DNA of 49,038 nt from Flemingiibacterium sp045579105 (lineage in GTDB: Bacteria > Bacillota > Clostridia > Oscillospirales > CAG-272), in assembly GCA_045579105.1 (NCBI GenBank), contig JAZNLM010000004.1, positions 1 to 49,038 of the forward strand, in the 5' to 3' direction. This document shows positions 42,120-49,038 of the stretch, piece after piece. The first letter of the stretch is position 1. The number at the start of each line of letters is the position of its first letter. The notes beneath the pieces were generated by a model. The model saw only the letters and a list, made by a program, of their open reading frames with translations, did not search any database and was not told where the DNA came from. The position numbers and the translations under genes were made by a program.

Positions 42120-42945
42120 AATGAATGAAACTTTAATTCCCGTTGTGGGCGTTATCACTGATGTCCGCATAGATACCCCCGACATCAAGACCTTCCGTGT
42201 CGTTACTCCTGACGGTAAAAAGCCGTTTGATCACAGACCGGGACAATGTGCTATGCTGTCTGTTCCCGGTGTCGGCGAAGCGATGTTTTCCATCACCTCT
42301 TCCCCCACAAACACAGAGTATATGGAGTTTTCCATTAAGAAATGCGGATGTGTTACCGAGTGGCTTCACGCCGCAGAAGTAGGTCAGATGATTACCGTCC
42401 GCGGTCCTTACGGTAAACCCTTCCCTGTTGACGACGTATTCGCAGGCCACGATATGCTCTTTATTGCCGGAGGTGTTGGACTCGCTCCGCTTCGCTCGGT
42501 TATAAACTACTGCCGTCACTACCGTGACAGATACGGCCGCATCGATATTGTTTACGGCTCACGTTCAAAGGACGATCTTCTTGATTACAAGGAAATCATA
42601 GAAGAATGGCAGAATGACGAAAACGTTCACGTTCATCTGACGATCGACCGTGAGCAGGAGGGTTGGGACGGACACGTTGGCTTCGTTCCGAACTACGTCA
42701 AGGAGCTTGGATTTGATACTAATAAAATGGCAGTTCTTTGCGGACCTCCGATCATGATTAAATTCACATTAGAAGGGCTTTCTGCTCTCGGCTTTGATAA
42801 GACGCAGGTATATACAACTCTTGAACTTCGTATGAAGTGCGGTGTCGGCAAGTGCGGTCGCTGCAACGTTGGTGCGAAGTATGTATGCAAGGACGGTCCG
42901 GTTTTCCGCTGTGATGAGTTGGATGAGCTTCCGGATGAATATTGA
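42112..42945 (+). CDS. flxA: FlxA-like FAD/NAD(P)H-binding subunit (AsrB/NfnA-related)
   Basis: 277 residues of the ferredoxin-NADP reductase superfamily: a flavin barrel (RPGQCAMLSVPGVGEAMFS), nucleotide-binding IAGGVGLAPLRSV (118-130), CGPPIMI (210-216) and a C-terminal [2Fe-2S] motif (Cys243, 248, 251, 259). This subunit takes the hydride from NADH and starts the electron chain FlxA, FlxB/C, FlxD, HdrA. NADH is favoured over NADPH by analogy to the Desulfovibrio complex, not by a residue I can point to. Confidence 0.9.
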   Translation: MAEMNETLIPVVGVITDVRIDTPDIKTFRVVTPDGKKPFDHRPGQCAMLSVPGVGEAMFSITSSPTNTEYMEFSIKKCGCVTEWLHAAEVGQMITVRGPYGKPFPVDDVFAGHDMLFIAGGVGLAPLRSVINYCRHYRDRYGRIDIVYGSRSKDDLLDYKEIIEEWQNDENVHVHLTIDREQEGWDGHVGFVPNYVKELGFDTNKMAVLCGPPIMIKFTLEGLSALGFDKTQVYTTLELRMKCGVGKCGRCNVGAKYVCKDGPVFRCDELDELPDEY

Positions 42946-42966
42946 TAATTAGGAGAATTGAACACT

Positions 42967-43641
42967 ATGGAAAATATGGTGAATATTTACCTCTACGGTA
43001 AAAAATACGAAGTTCCGGCCAGCCTTACCATTATAAACGCCATGGAATACGCAGGATACCAGCTGGTTCGCGGAGTTGGCTGCCGCTGCGGCTTCTGCGG
43101 CGCGTGTGCTACTATATACCGCATAAAGGGACAGCAGGAACTTAAGACTTGCCTTGCTTGCCAGACCAAGGTTGAAGATAATATGTATATTGCAACTCTT
43201 CCCTTCTTCCCGCTTGTAAAGCAGCCCTATGACATTAAGAAGGTAAAGCCCACCGAGCAGATTATGATGCAGCTCTATCCCGAAATTTACGCTTGTATCG
43301 GCTGCAACGCCTGCACTAAGGCCTGCACTCAGGAGCTTAACGTAATGCAGTATATCGCATATGCGCAGAGAGGCGACTTTGAAAAGTGCGCTGAAGAATC
43401 CTTCGACTGTGTAATGTGCGGTGTATGCTCTTCACGTTGCCCCGCAGGTATTACTCATCCGCAGGTAGGTCTTCTCGCAAGACGTCTTAACGGAAAGTAT
43501 CTTGCGCCCGAAACAAAACATCTTCTTGACCGCGTTGCCGAGATCGAAGCCGGTGATTGCGAGGCGGCTCTTCAGGATATTATGAAGAAAACTGCCGAAG
43601 AACTCAAAGAGATGTATAACAACCGCGATTTCGAGAAATAA
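42967..43641 (+). CDS. frdB: Fumarate reductase iron-sulfur subunit (FrdB/TfrB N-terminal type)
   Basis: 224 residues from ATG at 42967, about 10 nt after AGGAGA (TTG 42958 is too close). A plant-type [2Fe-2S] domain (Cys39/41, Cys44, Cys47, Cys62) is followed by CIGCNACTKAC (110-120) and CVMCGVCSSRCP (148-159), two four-cysteine motifs. It corresponds to the N-terminal part of methanogen TfrB, whose C-terminal CCG part is encoded here as separate hdrB. No membrane anchor gene is present, so the enzyme should be soluble and quinone-independent. Confidence 0.88.
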   Translation: MENMVNIYLYGKKYEVPASLTIINAMEYAGYQLVRGVGCRCGFCGACATIYRIKGQQELKTCLACQTKVEDNMYIATLPFFPLVKQPYDIKKVKPTEQIMMQLYPEIYACIGCNACTKACTQELNVMQYIAYAQRGDFEKCAEESFDCVMCGVCSSRCPAGITHPQVGLLARRLNGKYLAPETKHLLDRVAEIEAGDCEAALQDIMKKTAEELKEMYNNRDFEK

Positions 43642-43654
43642 GGAGGGCTGACAA

Positions 43655-45304
43655 ATGTATACTAAAGAAATGCTTGAATCCATCAAAAAGGTGGAAGCAA
43701 CCCGTGATGCGCGTCTTCAGGCGGTACTTGCAGGCAACCATCCCCGCCGTATGACTGCCGAAGAAAAGGATCAGGTCCTTCTCGAAAACCATCCCGATCA
43801 TATTAAGTCCCAGTTTGCAGAGCTTGCTATCGGTCCCAACAAGGGCGAAAAGGTTCCGCTTGAACTCGCTGAAATTCTACAGGCAAATCCCAGAGTTAAT
43901 CCTGCTGATATTGATCTTACCAAAATTGACTACGATGTTGACGTTCTCGTAATCGGCGGCGGCGGAGCAGGTTCTGCGGCAGCTATTATGGCTCACGAAA
44001 ACGGCGCAAACGTAATGATAGTTACCAAGCTCCGTCATGGTGGCGCTAACACTATGATGGCAGAGGGCGGTATTCAGGCGGCTGATAAGCCTAACGACAG
44101 CCCCGCACAGCACTATCTCGACGTTATGGGCGGCGGTCACTTTAAGAACGTTCCCGAGCTTGTTTACAAGCTTGTAAACGATGCTCCCGGATGCATCAAG
44201 TGGCTCAATGACCTTGGTGTAATGTTCGATAAGGAAGCTGACGGTACTATGGTAACCACCCACGGCGGCGGTACGTCCAGAAAGCGTATGCACGCTTGTA
44301 AGGACTACTCCGGTGCGGAGATAATGAGAGTTCTCCGTGACGAGGTTCAGAACAGACAGATTCCCGTCGTTGATTTCACATCGGCTATCGAAATAATCAA
44401 GGACGAAAACGGTAAGGCTGCAGGTGCAGTTCTTATGAACATGGAAACCAAGGAACTGCTTATTGCAAAGGCAAAGACTGTAGTAATCGCAACGGGCGGT
44501 GCGGGCCGCATGCACTACCAAGGCTTCCCGACATCCAACCACTACGGCGCAACCGCAGATGGACTTGTTCTTGCCTACAGAGCAGGCGCTCCTCTGCTTT
44601 ACGCTCACACGCTTCAGTATCACCCCACCGGTGCGGCGTTCCCCTCGCAGATATTTGGTGCACTCGTAACCGAAAAGGTTCGTTCTATCGGTGCACAGCT
44701 TATCAATGCCAACGGTGAAGCATTTATGTATCCGCTTGAAACCCGTGACGTATGCGCATCGAGCGTTATACGCGAGTGCCGCAGAGGCAACGGTGTCGAC
44801 ACCTTCGACGGCGGTCAGGGTATTTGGCTTGACTCTCCGATGATTGACCTTATCCACGGCGAGGGCACTATTGAGAAAAGAATCCCCGCTATGCTTCGCA
44901 TGTACCTCAAGTACGGTATCGATATGCGTAAGCAGCCGATTCTTATTTACCCCACTCTCCACTATCAGAACGGTGGTATCAAGATCGGCGAGAACGGCAT
45001 GTCCGAGGTTGAAAACCTCTTTGTTGCAGGTGAAGCGGTCGGCGGTATTCACGGAGAGAACAGACTCATGGGTAACTCTTTGCTTGATATCATCGTATTC
45101 GGTCGCAACGCAGGAGTTAACGCGGCTACTGCGGCAAAGAAGACTGACGGCACAGCAAAGCTTTCCCTCTCGCACGTTGATGATTTTGTTAAGGAAATGG
45201 CAGATGCAGGCATTAAGACTGATGTTGTTTCTCCGAAGCTTCTCCCTCGTTACACCCACGGAAATCCTGTGTACGATGAGCCCAACGCGAAGCTTATGAA
45301 ATAA
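43655..45304 (+). CDS. frdA: Fumarate reductase flavoprotein subunit
   Basis: 549 residues. FAD-binding GGGGAGSAAA (101-110) lies unusually deep because of a roughly 90-residue N-terminal extension. All FrdA active-site residues are visible: QYHPTG, TEKVR, ETRD, HYQNGGI and GENRLMGNSLLD. Where SdhA/FrdA carries the flavin-linking His (SHTVAAQGG), this protein has Asn132 (ANTMMAEGG), as in aspartate oxidase, so FAD should be bound non-covalently. It reduces fumarate to succinate with electrons from FrdB. Aspartate oxidase is a less likely reading given the operon. Confidence 0.9.
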   Translation: MYTKEMLESIKKVEATRDARLQAVLAGNHPRRMTAEEKDQVLLENHPDHIKSQFAELAIGPNKGEKVPLELAEILQANPRVNPADIDLTKIDYDVDVLVIGGGGAGSAAAIMAHENGANVMIVTKLRHGGANTMMAEGGIQAADKPNDSPAQHYLDVMGGGHFKNVPELVYKLVNDAPGCIKWLNDLGVMFDKEADGTMVTTHGGGTSRKRMHACKDYSGAEIMRVLRDEVQNRQIPVVDFTSAIEIIKDENGKAAGAVLMNMETKELLIAKAKTVVIATGGAGRMHYQGFPTSNHYGATADGLVLAYRAGAPLLYAHTLQYHPTGAAFPSQIFGALVTEKVRSIGAQLINANGEAFMYPLETRDVCASSVIRECRRGNGVDTFDGGQGIWLDSPMIDLIHGEGTIEKRIPAMLRMYLKYGIDMRKQPILIYPTLHYQNGGIKIGENGMSEVENLFVAGEAVGGIHGENRLMGNSLLDIIVFGRNAGVNAATAAKKTDGTAKLSLSHVDDFVKEMADAGIKTDVVSPKLLPRYTHGNPVYDEPNAKLMK

Positions 45305-45475
45305 TTTCGCACAGTGTACTGTACGAATGCGTTTCTATAGTAACGCCTAAAGAATTAAACAAACACAAGGCCTTCTCAATATAGGAGAGGGCTTTGTCAG
45401 GGTTTAAATCTATAAGTGTAAATAATTTTCAGATTATTACAAAAATCAACAGCAAAAATATTTCAGGAGAAAAAA
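45305..45475 (+). promoter_or_regulatory. Intergenic hairpin after frdA
   Basis: CAAGGCCTTCTC (45365-45376) can pair with GGAGAGGGCTTTG (45384-45396), with G-U pairs, but no good T-run follows. This is the only large gap in the redox run and may hold a partial terminator and a promoter for the transporter gene. No clear promoter was found. Confidence 0.4.
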
Positions 45476-46705
45476 ATGAAGATTTTTGAATTTTTTGACG
45501 GAAAATTTAATCTTAATATAAGCGGAATTTCCTTTCTCGTATTTTCCGTACTAGCTATTGCCGCAGTTGGATATTTACTTGGCAGAGTAACTATCAAAGG
45601 TGTTAGCCTTGGTACCGCGGGTGTTTTCCTTATCGCTTTACTCTACGGTTGCCTCTTCTACGGGAATCTTGGAGCACAGACTGCTGAATATACAACAAAC
45701 GCTCTGAAAATAATCGAAAATATCGGTCTTATGCTCTTCGTAACATCGGTAGGATTCATAGCAGGTCCCAAGTTCTTTGGAAATCTTAAAAAGAACTTCA
45801 AGACCTACATCCTCCTCGGCCTTTTGATCATCGTGTCCGGTGCATTGGTATGTGCAGGCTGCATTGCATTTGCGAAAGTTACCATGAAAGATGTTCCCGT
45901 AGAGGAGCTTACGGCTATTATGACCGGTCTCTTCTCAGGCGCACTTACTTCTACCCCCGCCTTTTCTGCGGCTAAAGAGGCTATTGGCAGTGAATACGCA
46001 AGCTACGTAGCCGTTGGAAACGGCATCGCATATATCTTCGGCGTCATCGGAGTTGTTCTCTTTGTTCAGCTTATTCCGAAGTTTGTAAAAGCTGATATGG
46101 CAAAGGAACGTGCGAAGCTCGATGAAAGTGACGGAAACGCTGAAGACCCTGTAGATGCGGCTGTCGCGGAGAAGCTTATAACCATTGATTCCTTCGGAAT
46201 TGCCCCCTTCGCAATTGCCTCTATCATTGGTCTTCTCGTCGGAAGCATCAAAATCGGCGCATTCTCGCTGACCACCACCGGCGGTTATCTTCTTATTTCG
46301 CTTGTATTCGGACACTTCGGACGTATGGGCAAGATAAACCTTATGCCCCCCGCTGCAACTCTTAGGGTTTTCCGTGAGTTCGGACTTATGCTTTTCCTCA
46401 TCGGTGCAGGAATTGCAGGCGGCGCAAAATTTATCGAGTGCTTCCAGCCGGTTTACTTCCTCTATGGTGCACTTATGACTATCATTCCTATGATAGTTGG
46501 TTTCTTATTTGCAAAGTACGTTCTTAAATTAAGCCTTCTTAACAATCTCGGCTCTATCACGGGCGGCATGACTTCCACACCCGCGCTTGGAACCCTTATC
46601 AATGTAGCAGGCACTGAAGACGTTGCAGCGGCTTATGCGGCAACTTATCCTATCGCACTTGTCGCTGTTGTACTGGCCTCGCAATTCCTTATTATGATAT
46701 TTTAA
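45476..46705 (+). CDS. AspT/YidE-family dicarboxylate transporter, probable succinate exporter
   Basis: 409 residues with about ten helices in two repeated AspT/YidE/YbjL domains (about 25-185 and 240-405, each ending in a G-G/A-x-TSTPA motif: SGALTSTPAF and GGMTSTPALG). The central loop (about 200-232) is charged but lacks the TrkA-C domains of longer members. The family includes the aspartate:alanine antiporter AspT and the corynebacterial succinate exporter SucE. Lying between fumarate reductase and PEP carboxykinase genes, succinate export or a dicarboxylate exchange is the likely role. AGGAG precedes the ATG. Confidence 0.82.
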   Translation: MKIFEFFDGKFNLNISGISFLVFSVLAIAAVGYLLGRVTIKGVSLGTAGVFLIALLYGCLFYGNLGAQTAEYTTNALKIIENIGLMLFVTSVGFIAGPKFFGNLKKNFKTYILLGLLIIVSGALVCAGCIAFAKVTMKDVPVEELTAIMTGLFSGALTSTPAFSAAKEAIGSEYASYVAVGNGIAYIFGVIGVVLFVQLIPKFVKADMAKERAKLDESDGNAEDPVDAAVAEKLITIDSFGIAPFAIASIIGLLVGSIKIGAFSLTTTGGYLLISLVFGHFGRMGKINLMPPAATLRVFREFGLMLFLIGAGIAGGAKFIECFQPVYFLYGALMTIIPMIVGFLFAKYVLKLSLLNNLGSITGGMTSTPALGTLINVAGTEDVAAAYAATYPIALVAVVLASQFLIMIF

Positions 46706-46739
46706 ATAGATTTCAAGATTAAACATCAGAGGTATAGTT

Positions 46740-48545
46740 ATGCTTAAATTTGAAAACAAAGCTTTGACCGATTCCAAGTGGATTCTTTCCTGGATCGAAG
46801 AAATGGCAGGCATCACACAGCCTGACAAAATAGTTTGGATTGACGGCTCCGAAGAACAAGCTGAGGCTCTCCGCGCCGAGGCTTGCTCAACCGGCGAGCT
46901 TCAAAAGCTCAACGAAGAGCTTCTCCCTAACTGCTATCTTCACAGAACCGCTGAAAACGACGTTGCACGTGTTGAGGGCAGAACATATATCTGCACCCCC
47001 ACCAAGGAAGAAGCAGGCAATATCAACAACTGGATGGATCCCACTGAAATGTATGCAAAGCTTTATAAGCTTTACACAGGTTCTATGAAGGGCAGAACTA
47101 TGTACGTAATCCCATATTCTATGGGCGTTGTTGGCTCTGACTTCGCAAAGTACGGTATTGAGCTTACTGATTCCATCTACGTAGTTCTCAATATGCTTAT
47201 TATGACTCGCGTGGGCACCGATGTTCTCAAAGCACTTGGTGACAGCCCTGATTATATCAAGGGACTTCACGCAAAGGCTGACATCGACGAGGATAACCGC
47301 TATATTGTTCACTTCCCGCAGGATAACACTATTATGTCCGTAAACTCCGGCTACGGAGGAAACGTACTTCTCGGTAAGAAGTGCTTCGCGCTTCGTATCG
47401 CTTCCTATCTCGGACGCAAGGAGGGTTGGATGGCTGAACATATGCTTATCCTCGGCCTTGAAAATCCAGAGGGTGAAATCAAGTATATCAGCGCGGCATT
47501 CCCATCTGCTTGCGGTAAAACGAACCTCGCTATGCTCATTCCGCCGGAGATTTTTAAATCCAAGGGCTACAAGGTATGGTGCGTAGGCGACGATATCGCA
47601 TGGCTCCGTGTAGGTAAAGACGGAAGGCTTTGGGCTGTTAACCCCGAGAACGGCTTCTTCGGTGTTGCTCCCGGAACTAACGACAAGTCTAACCCCATTG
47701 CACTCGCTACAACTATGCGAGATACTATCCACACCAACGTTGTCCACGATCTCGATAACAACACCGTATGGTGGGAAGGTCTTAACGATAATCCCCCCAC
47801 AAACGCTATCGACTGGAGAGGAAATAAGTGGGATTATACCAAGTATGACAAGAACAACAAAGCGGCAACCGCAGGCGCACATCCCAACTCCCGTTTTACC
47901 GCTCTTGCAAAGAACTGTCCCTGCATTTCTTCCGAGTTCAACAGCATTACCGGTGTACCGATTTCCGCTATCGTATTCGGCGGCAGACGTGCCAAGACAG
48001 CCCCTCTGGTTTATCAGTCCTTTAACTGGCAGCACGGTACTTTTGTCGGCTCTATTATGGCATCCGAAACCACAGCTGCAGCAGCAGGCGCTGTCGGCAT
48101 AGTACGCCGTGATCCTATGGCAATGCGTCCTTTCGTTGGTTACAATATGGGCGATTATTTCAAGCATTGGCTTGACATGGGGAAGGTTATCCCTAATGCT
48201 CCAAAGATTTTCCACGTTAACTGGTTCAGAACCGACAGCGAAGGCCACTTCATCTGGCCCGGCTTTGGCGATAATATGAGGGTTCTCAACTGGATCACCG
48301 ACCGTTGCGACGGAAAGGCAGACGCAGTTGAAACTCCTATCGGATACGTTCCTGTTGCAGAGGATATCAACATCGAGGGACTTGATATTACAATCGATAC
48401 CATCCGTGAGCTTCTGACGGTTGACGTTGAGAGTTGGAAGGAAGACGTTAAGAATATCAAAGAATTCTACGCCCTTGTTGGTGAGCATGTTCCTGCAGAG
48501 CTTTATGAAGAACTTGCAGCGCTCGAGGCAAGGCTTAACGGATAA
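46740..48545 (+). CDS. pckG: Phosphoenolpyruvate carboxykinase (GTP)
   Basis: 601 residues, the GTP-type length. The P-loop SACGKTN (256-262), metal-binding GDDIAW (283-288), NPENGFFGVAPGTN and FGGRRAKTAPLVYQSFNW are exact family motifs, distinct from ATP-type enzymes. In succinate-forming anaerobes it works in the carboxylating direction, PEP + CO2 + GDP to oxaloacetate + GTP, conserving energy. Probably co-transcribed with the transporter (34-bp gap), and closed by a strong terminator. Confidence 0.96.
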   Translation: MLKFENKALTDSKWILSWIEEMAGITQPDKIVWIDGSEEQAEALRAEACSTGELQKLNEELLPNCYLHRTAENDVARVEGRTYICTPTKEEAGNINNWMDPTEMYAKLYKLYTGSMKGRTMYVIPYSMGVVGSDFAKYGIELTDSIYVVLNMLIMTRVGTDVLKALGDSPDYIKGLHAKADIDEDNRYIVHFPQDNTIMSVNSGYGGNVLLGKKCFALRIASYLGRKEGWMAEHMLILGLENPEGEIKYISAAFPSACGKTNLAMLIPPEIFKSKGYKVWCVGDDIAWLRVGKDGRLWAVNPENGFFGVAPGTNDKSNPIALATTMRDTIHTNVVHDLDNNTVWWEGLNDNPPTNAIDWRGNKWDYTKYDKNNKAATAGAHPNSRFTALAKNCPCISSEFNSITGVPISAIVFGGRRAKTAPLVYQSFNWQHGTFVGSIMASETTAAAAGAVGIVRRDPMAMRPFVGYNMGDYFKHWLDMGKVIPNAPKIFHVNWFRTDSEGHFIWPGFGDNMRVLNWITDRCDGKADAVETPIGYVPVAEDINIEGLDITIDTIRELLTVDVESWKEDVKNIKEFYALVGEHVPAELYEELAALEARLNG

Positions 48546-48562
48546 ATATATCAAAAAAGCTA

Positions 48563-48594
48563 AAGCAATGCCGTCATTTCCGACGGCATTGCTT
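48563..48594. terminator. Strong bidirectional terminator after pckG
   Basis: AAGCAATGCCGTC pairs with GACGGCATTGCTT around ATTTCC, followed by ATTTTT. Confidence 0.88.
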
Positions 48595-48678
48595 ATTTTT
48601 GCATTATTGAATTCTTTCCTATCAAATATGTAGCATGTTTTCTGACGCAGAAATATTAACAACCGTCTTTTTGTGTCT

Positions 48679-48867
48679 TTAGGCGTAAATTAGTTTTTTA
48701 GCACGTCTATTACATACAGCATCTTTCACCCCAACGCCGGCTCTAACTTTTTTCTGGTGTTTTTTAGCTTTTTTAGCCCTTTTTAGTGCGTTTTATTTTC
48801 TTTCCTGGCCTTTCGTCTGCTTTGTGCACGTGTAGTTTTTTCTGTAAATGGTCAAATATGTGGTCAT
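48679..48867 (-). other. Basic ORF split by an in-frame TAA
   Basis: On the minus strand one frame of 63 codons is interrupted only by TAA at 48793-48795. The upstream part starts MTTYLTIYRKNYTC; the downstream part (ALKRAKKAKKHQKKVRAG) is extremely Lys/Arg-rich. Twenty of 61 residues are Lys or Arg and only two are acidic. There is no ribosome site. It could be a broken small basic protein gene or simply an A-rich RNA. Confidence 0.25.
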
Positions 48868-48873
48868 GAAAAT

Positions 48874-48910
48874 GTCTCACGAAATTCGCGCGAGGCGCGG
48901 TTCGGGAGAC
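48874..48910 (-). promoter_or_regulatory. GC-rich hairpin at the 5' end of a predicted transcript
   Basis: GTCTC/GAGAC and CGAA/TTCG close a stem with an inner GCGCG-rich helix. It begins at the start site predicted for the promoter at 48917-48945. It could stabilise the RNA end or be a terminator for a gene beyond the window. Confidence 0.4.
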
Positions 48911-48916
48911 GTTTGT

Positions 48917-48945
48917 ATTGTAACTCTTATAAGTGCGATTGTCAA
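48917..48945 (-). promoter_or_regulatory. Consensus orphan promoter
   Basis: Minus strand TTGACA (48940-48945), 17-bp spacer, TACAAT (48917-48922). The transcript would run leftward for about 340 nt to the terminator at 48563-48594 through sequence without an intact gene. Confidence 0.65.
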
Positions 48946-49038
48946 TAGGTTTCGCGAATAATTATCTGCGCCGCATAAGACAAAGAAATGTCCTTGGCAT
49001 AGCAACGGCAAGTTGCTTGTCAAATCCGCCAATCCATG

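Noticed and set aside
43877..45259. 460-codon minus-strand ORF opposite frdA
   Set aside because: Antisense shadow caused by the codon bias of frdA; no ribosome site or motif.
43655..45304. Naming this gene L-aspartate oxidase (nadB)
   Set aside because: The Asn at the flavin position is shared with NadB, but frdB lies directly upstream and all FrdA active-site residues are present; no nadA or nadC is nearby.
46887..48662. 591-codon minus-strand ORF opposite PEP carboxykinase
   Set aside because: Antisense shadow: the plus strand encodes exact PEPCK motifs, and the minus product is Cys-rich without any recognisable domain or ribosome site.
24121..48795. Stop-codon reassignment, suggested by two in-frame TAA codons
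   Set aside because: TAA ends many intact genes here (for example mdh and frdA), so recoding is not supported; the two cases fit pseudogenes.
48595..48870. Possible repeat array in the T-rich stretch with TTTTTAGC-like units
   Set aside because: Units are irregular and too few; no CRISPR-like spacing.

Overview
The window looks like a chromosomal segment of an anaerobic, low-to-moderate-GC Firmicute of the class Clostridia, possibly an uncultured gut lineage. The grounds are sigma-A promoters with TTGACA-N17-TATAAT spacing, strong AGGAGG-type ribosome sites, many rho-independent terminators, soluble Fe-S redox enzymes, [FeFe] hydrogenases, a Rex repressor, a sortase and a BY-kinase capsule operon. 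The order or family cannot be fixed from sequence alone. No tRNA, rRNA, CRISPR array, intact transposase or phage gene was seen.

Region 1 (1-2200, mostly minus strand) holds a zinc-ribbon protein, a rod-shaped non-coding RNA candidate that resembles 6S RNA (about 487-700), a small membrane protein and a 4Fe-4S protein with a palindromic operator about 41.5 bp upstream of its predicted transcription start.

Region 2 (2246-11310, minus strand) is a ten-gene surface-polysaccharide operon read right to left: HPr-kinase-like protein, PqqD-like protein, S26-type peptidase, Wzz-like modulator, BY-kinase with a Tyr/His/Gly-rich tail, PHP phosphatase, class B sortase, its probable sorting-signal substrate, LCP transferase and a FlaA1/WbpM-like sugar dehydratase. 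The leader carries a 24-codon ORF. Region 3 (11700-16260) contains relics of a nucleotidyltransferase and of a UDP-GlcNAc 4,6-dehydratase, then an intact UDP-HexNAc 2-epimerase and a Wzm/Wzt polysaccharide exporter.

Region 4 (16270-27870) is a patchwork of single genes: M48 protease, nucleotidyltransferase, ICMT-like methyltransferase, DUF2179 protein, pyroglutamyl peptidase, radical SAM protein, acetyltransferases, deformylase, aldo-keto reductase and LysR regulator. At least three broken genes lie among them.

Region 5 (27890-48600, plus strand) is the most striking part. It starts with Rex, then tandem [2Fe-2S] thioredoxin-fold proteins, a PAS-containing sensory-type [FeFe] hydrogenase with a SpoIIE-type phosphatase, an LDH-family enzyme whose key residue predicts malate dehydrogenase, a group-B-like [FeFe] hydrogenase and fumarase. 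HdrB, HdrC, HdrA, FlxD, FlxC, FlxB, FlxA, FrdB and FrdA homologues follow, then an AspT/SucE-type transporter and GTP-dependent PEP carboxykinase. Together these encode PEP to oxaloacetate to malate to fumarate to succinate plus probable succinate export. The fumarate reductase is soluble and physically joined to a complete NADH-linked flavin-based electron-bifurcating Flx-Hdr set. My main inference is an electron-bifurcating NADH:fumarate/ferredoxin oxidoreductase, with reduced ferredoxin discharged by the neighbouring hydrogenase.
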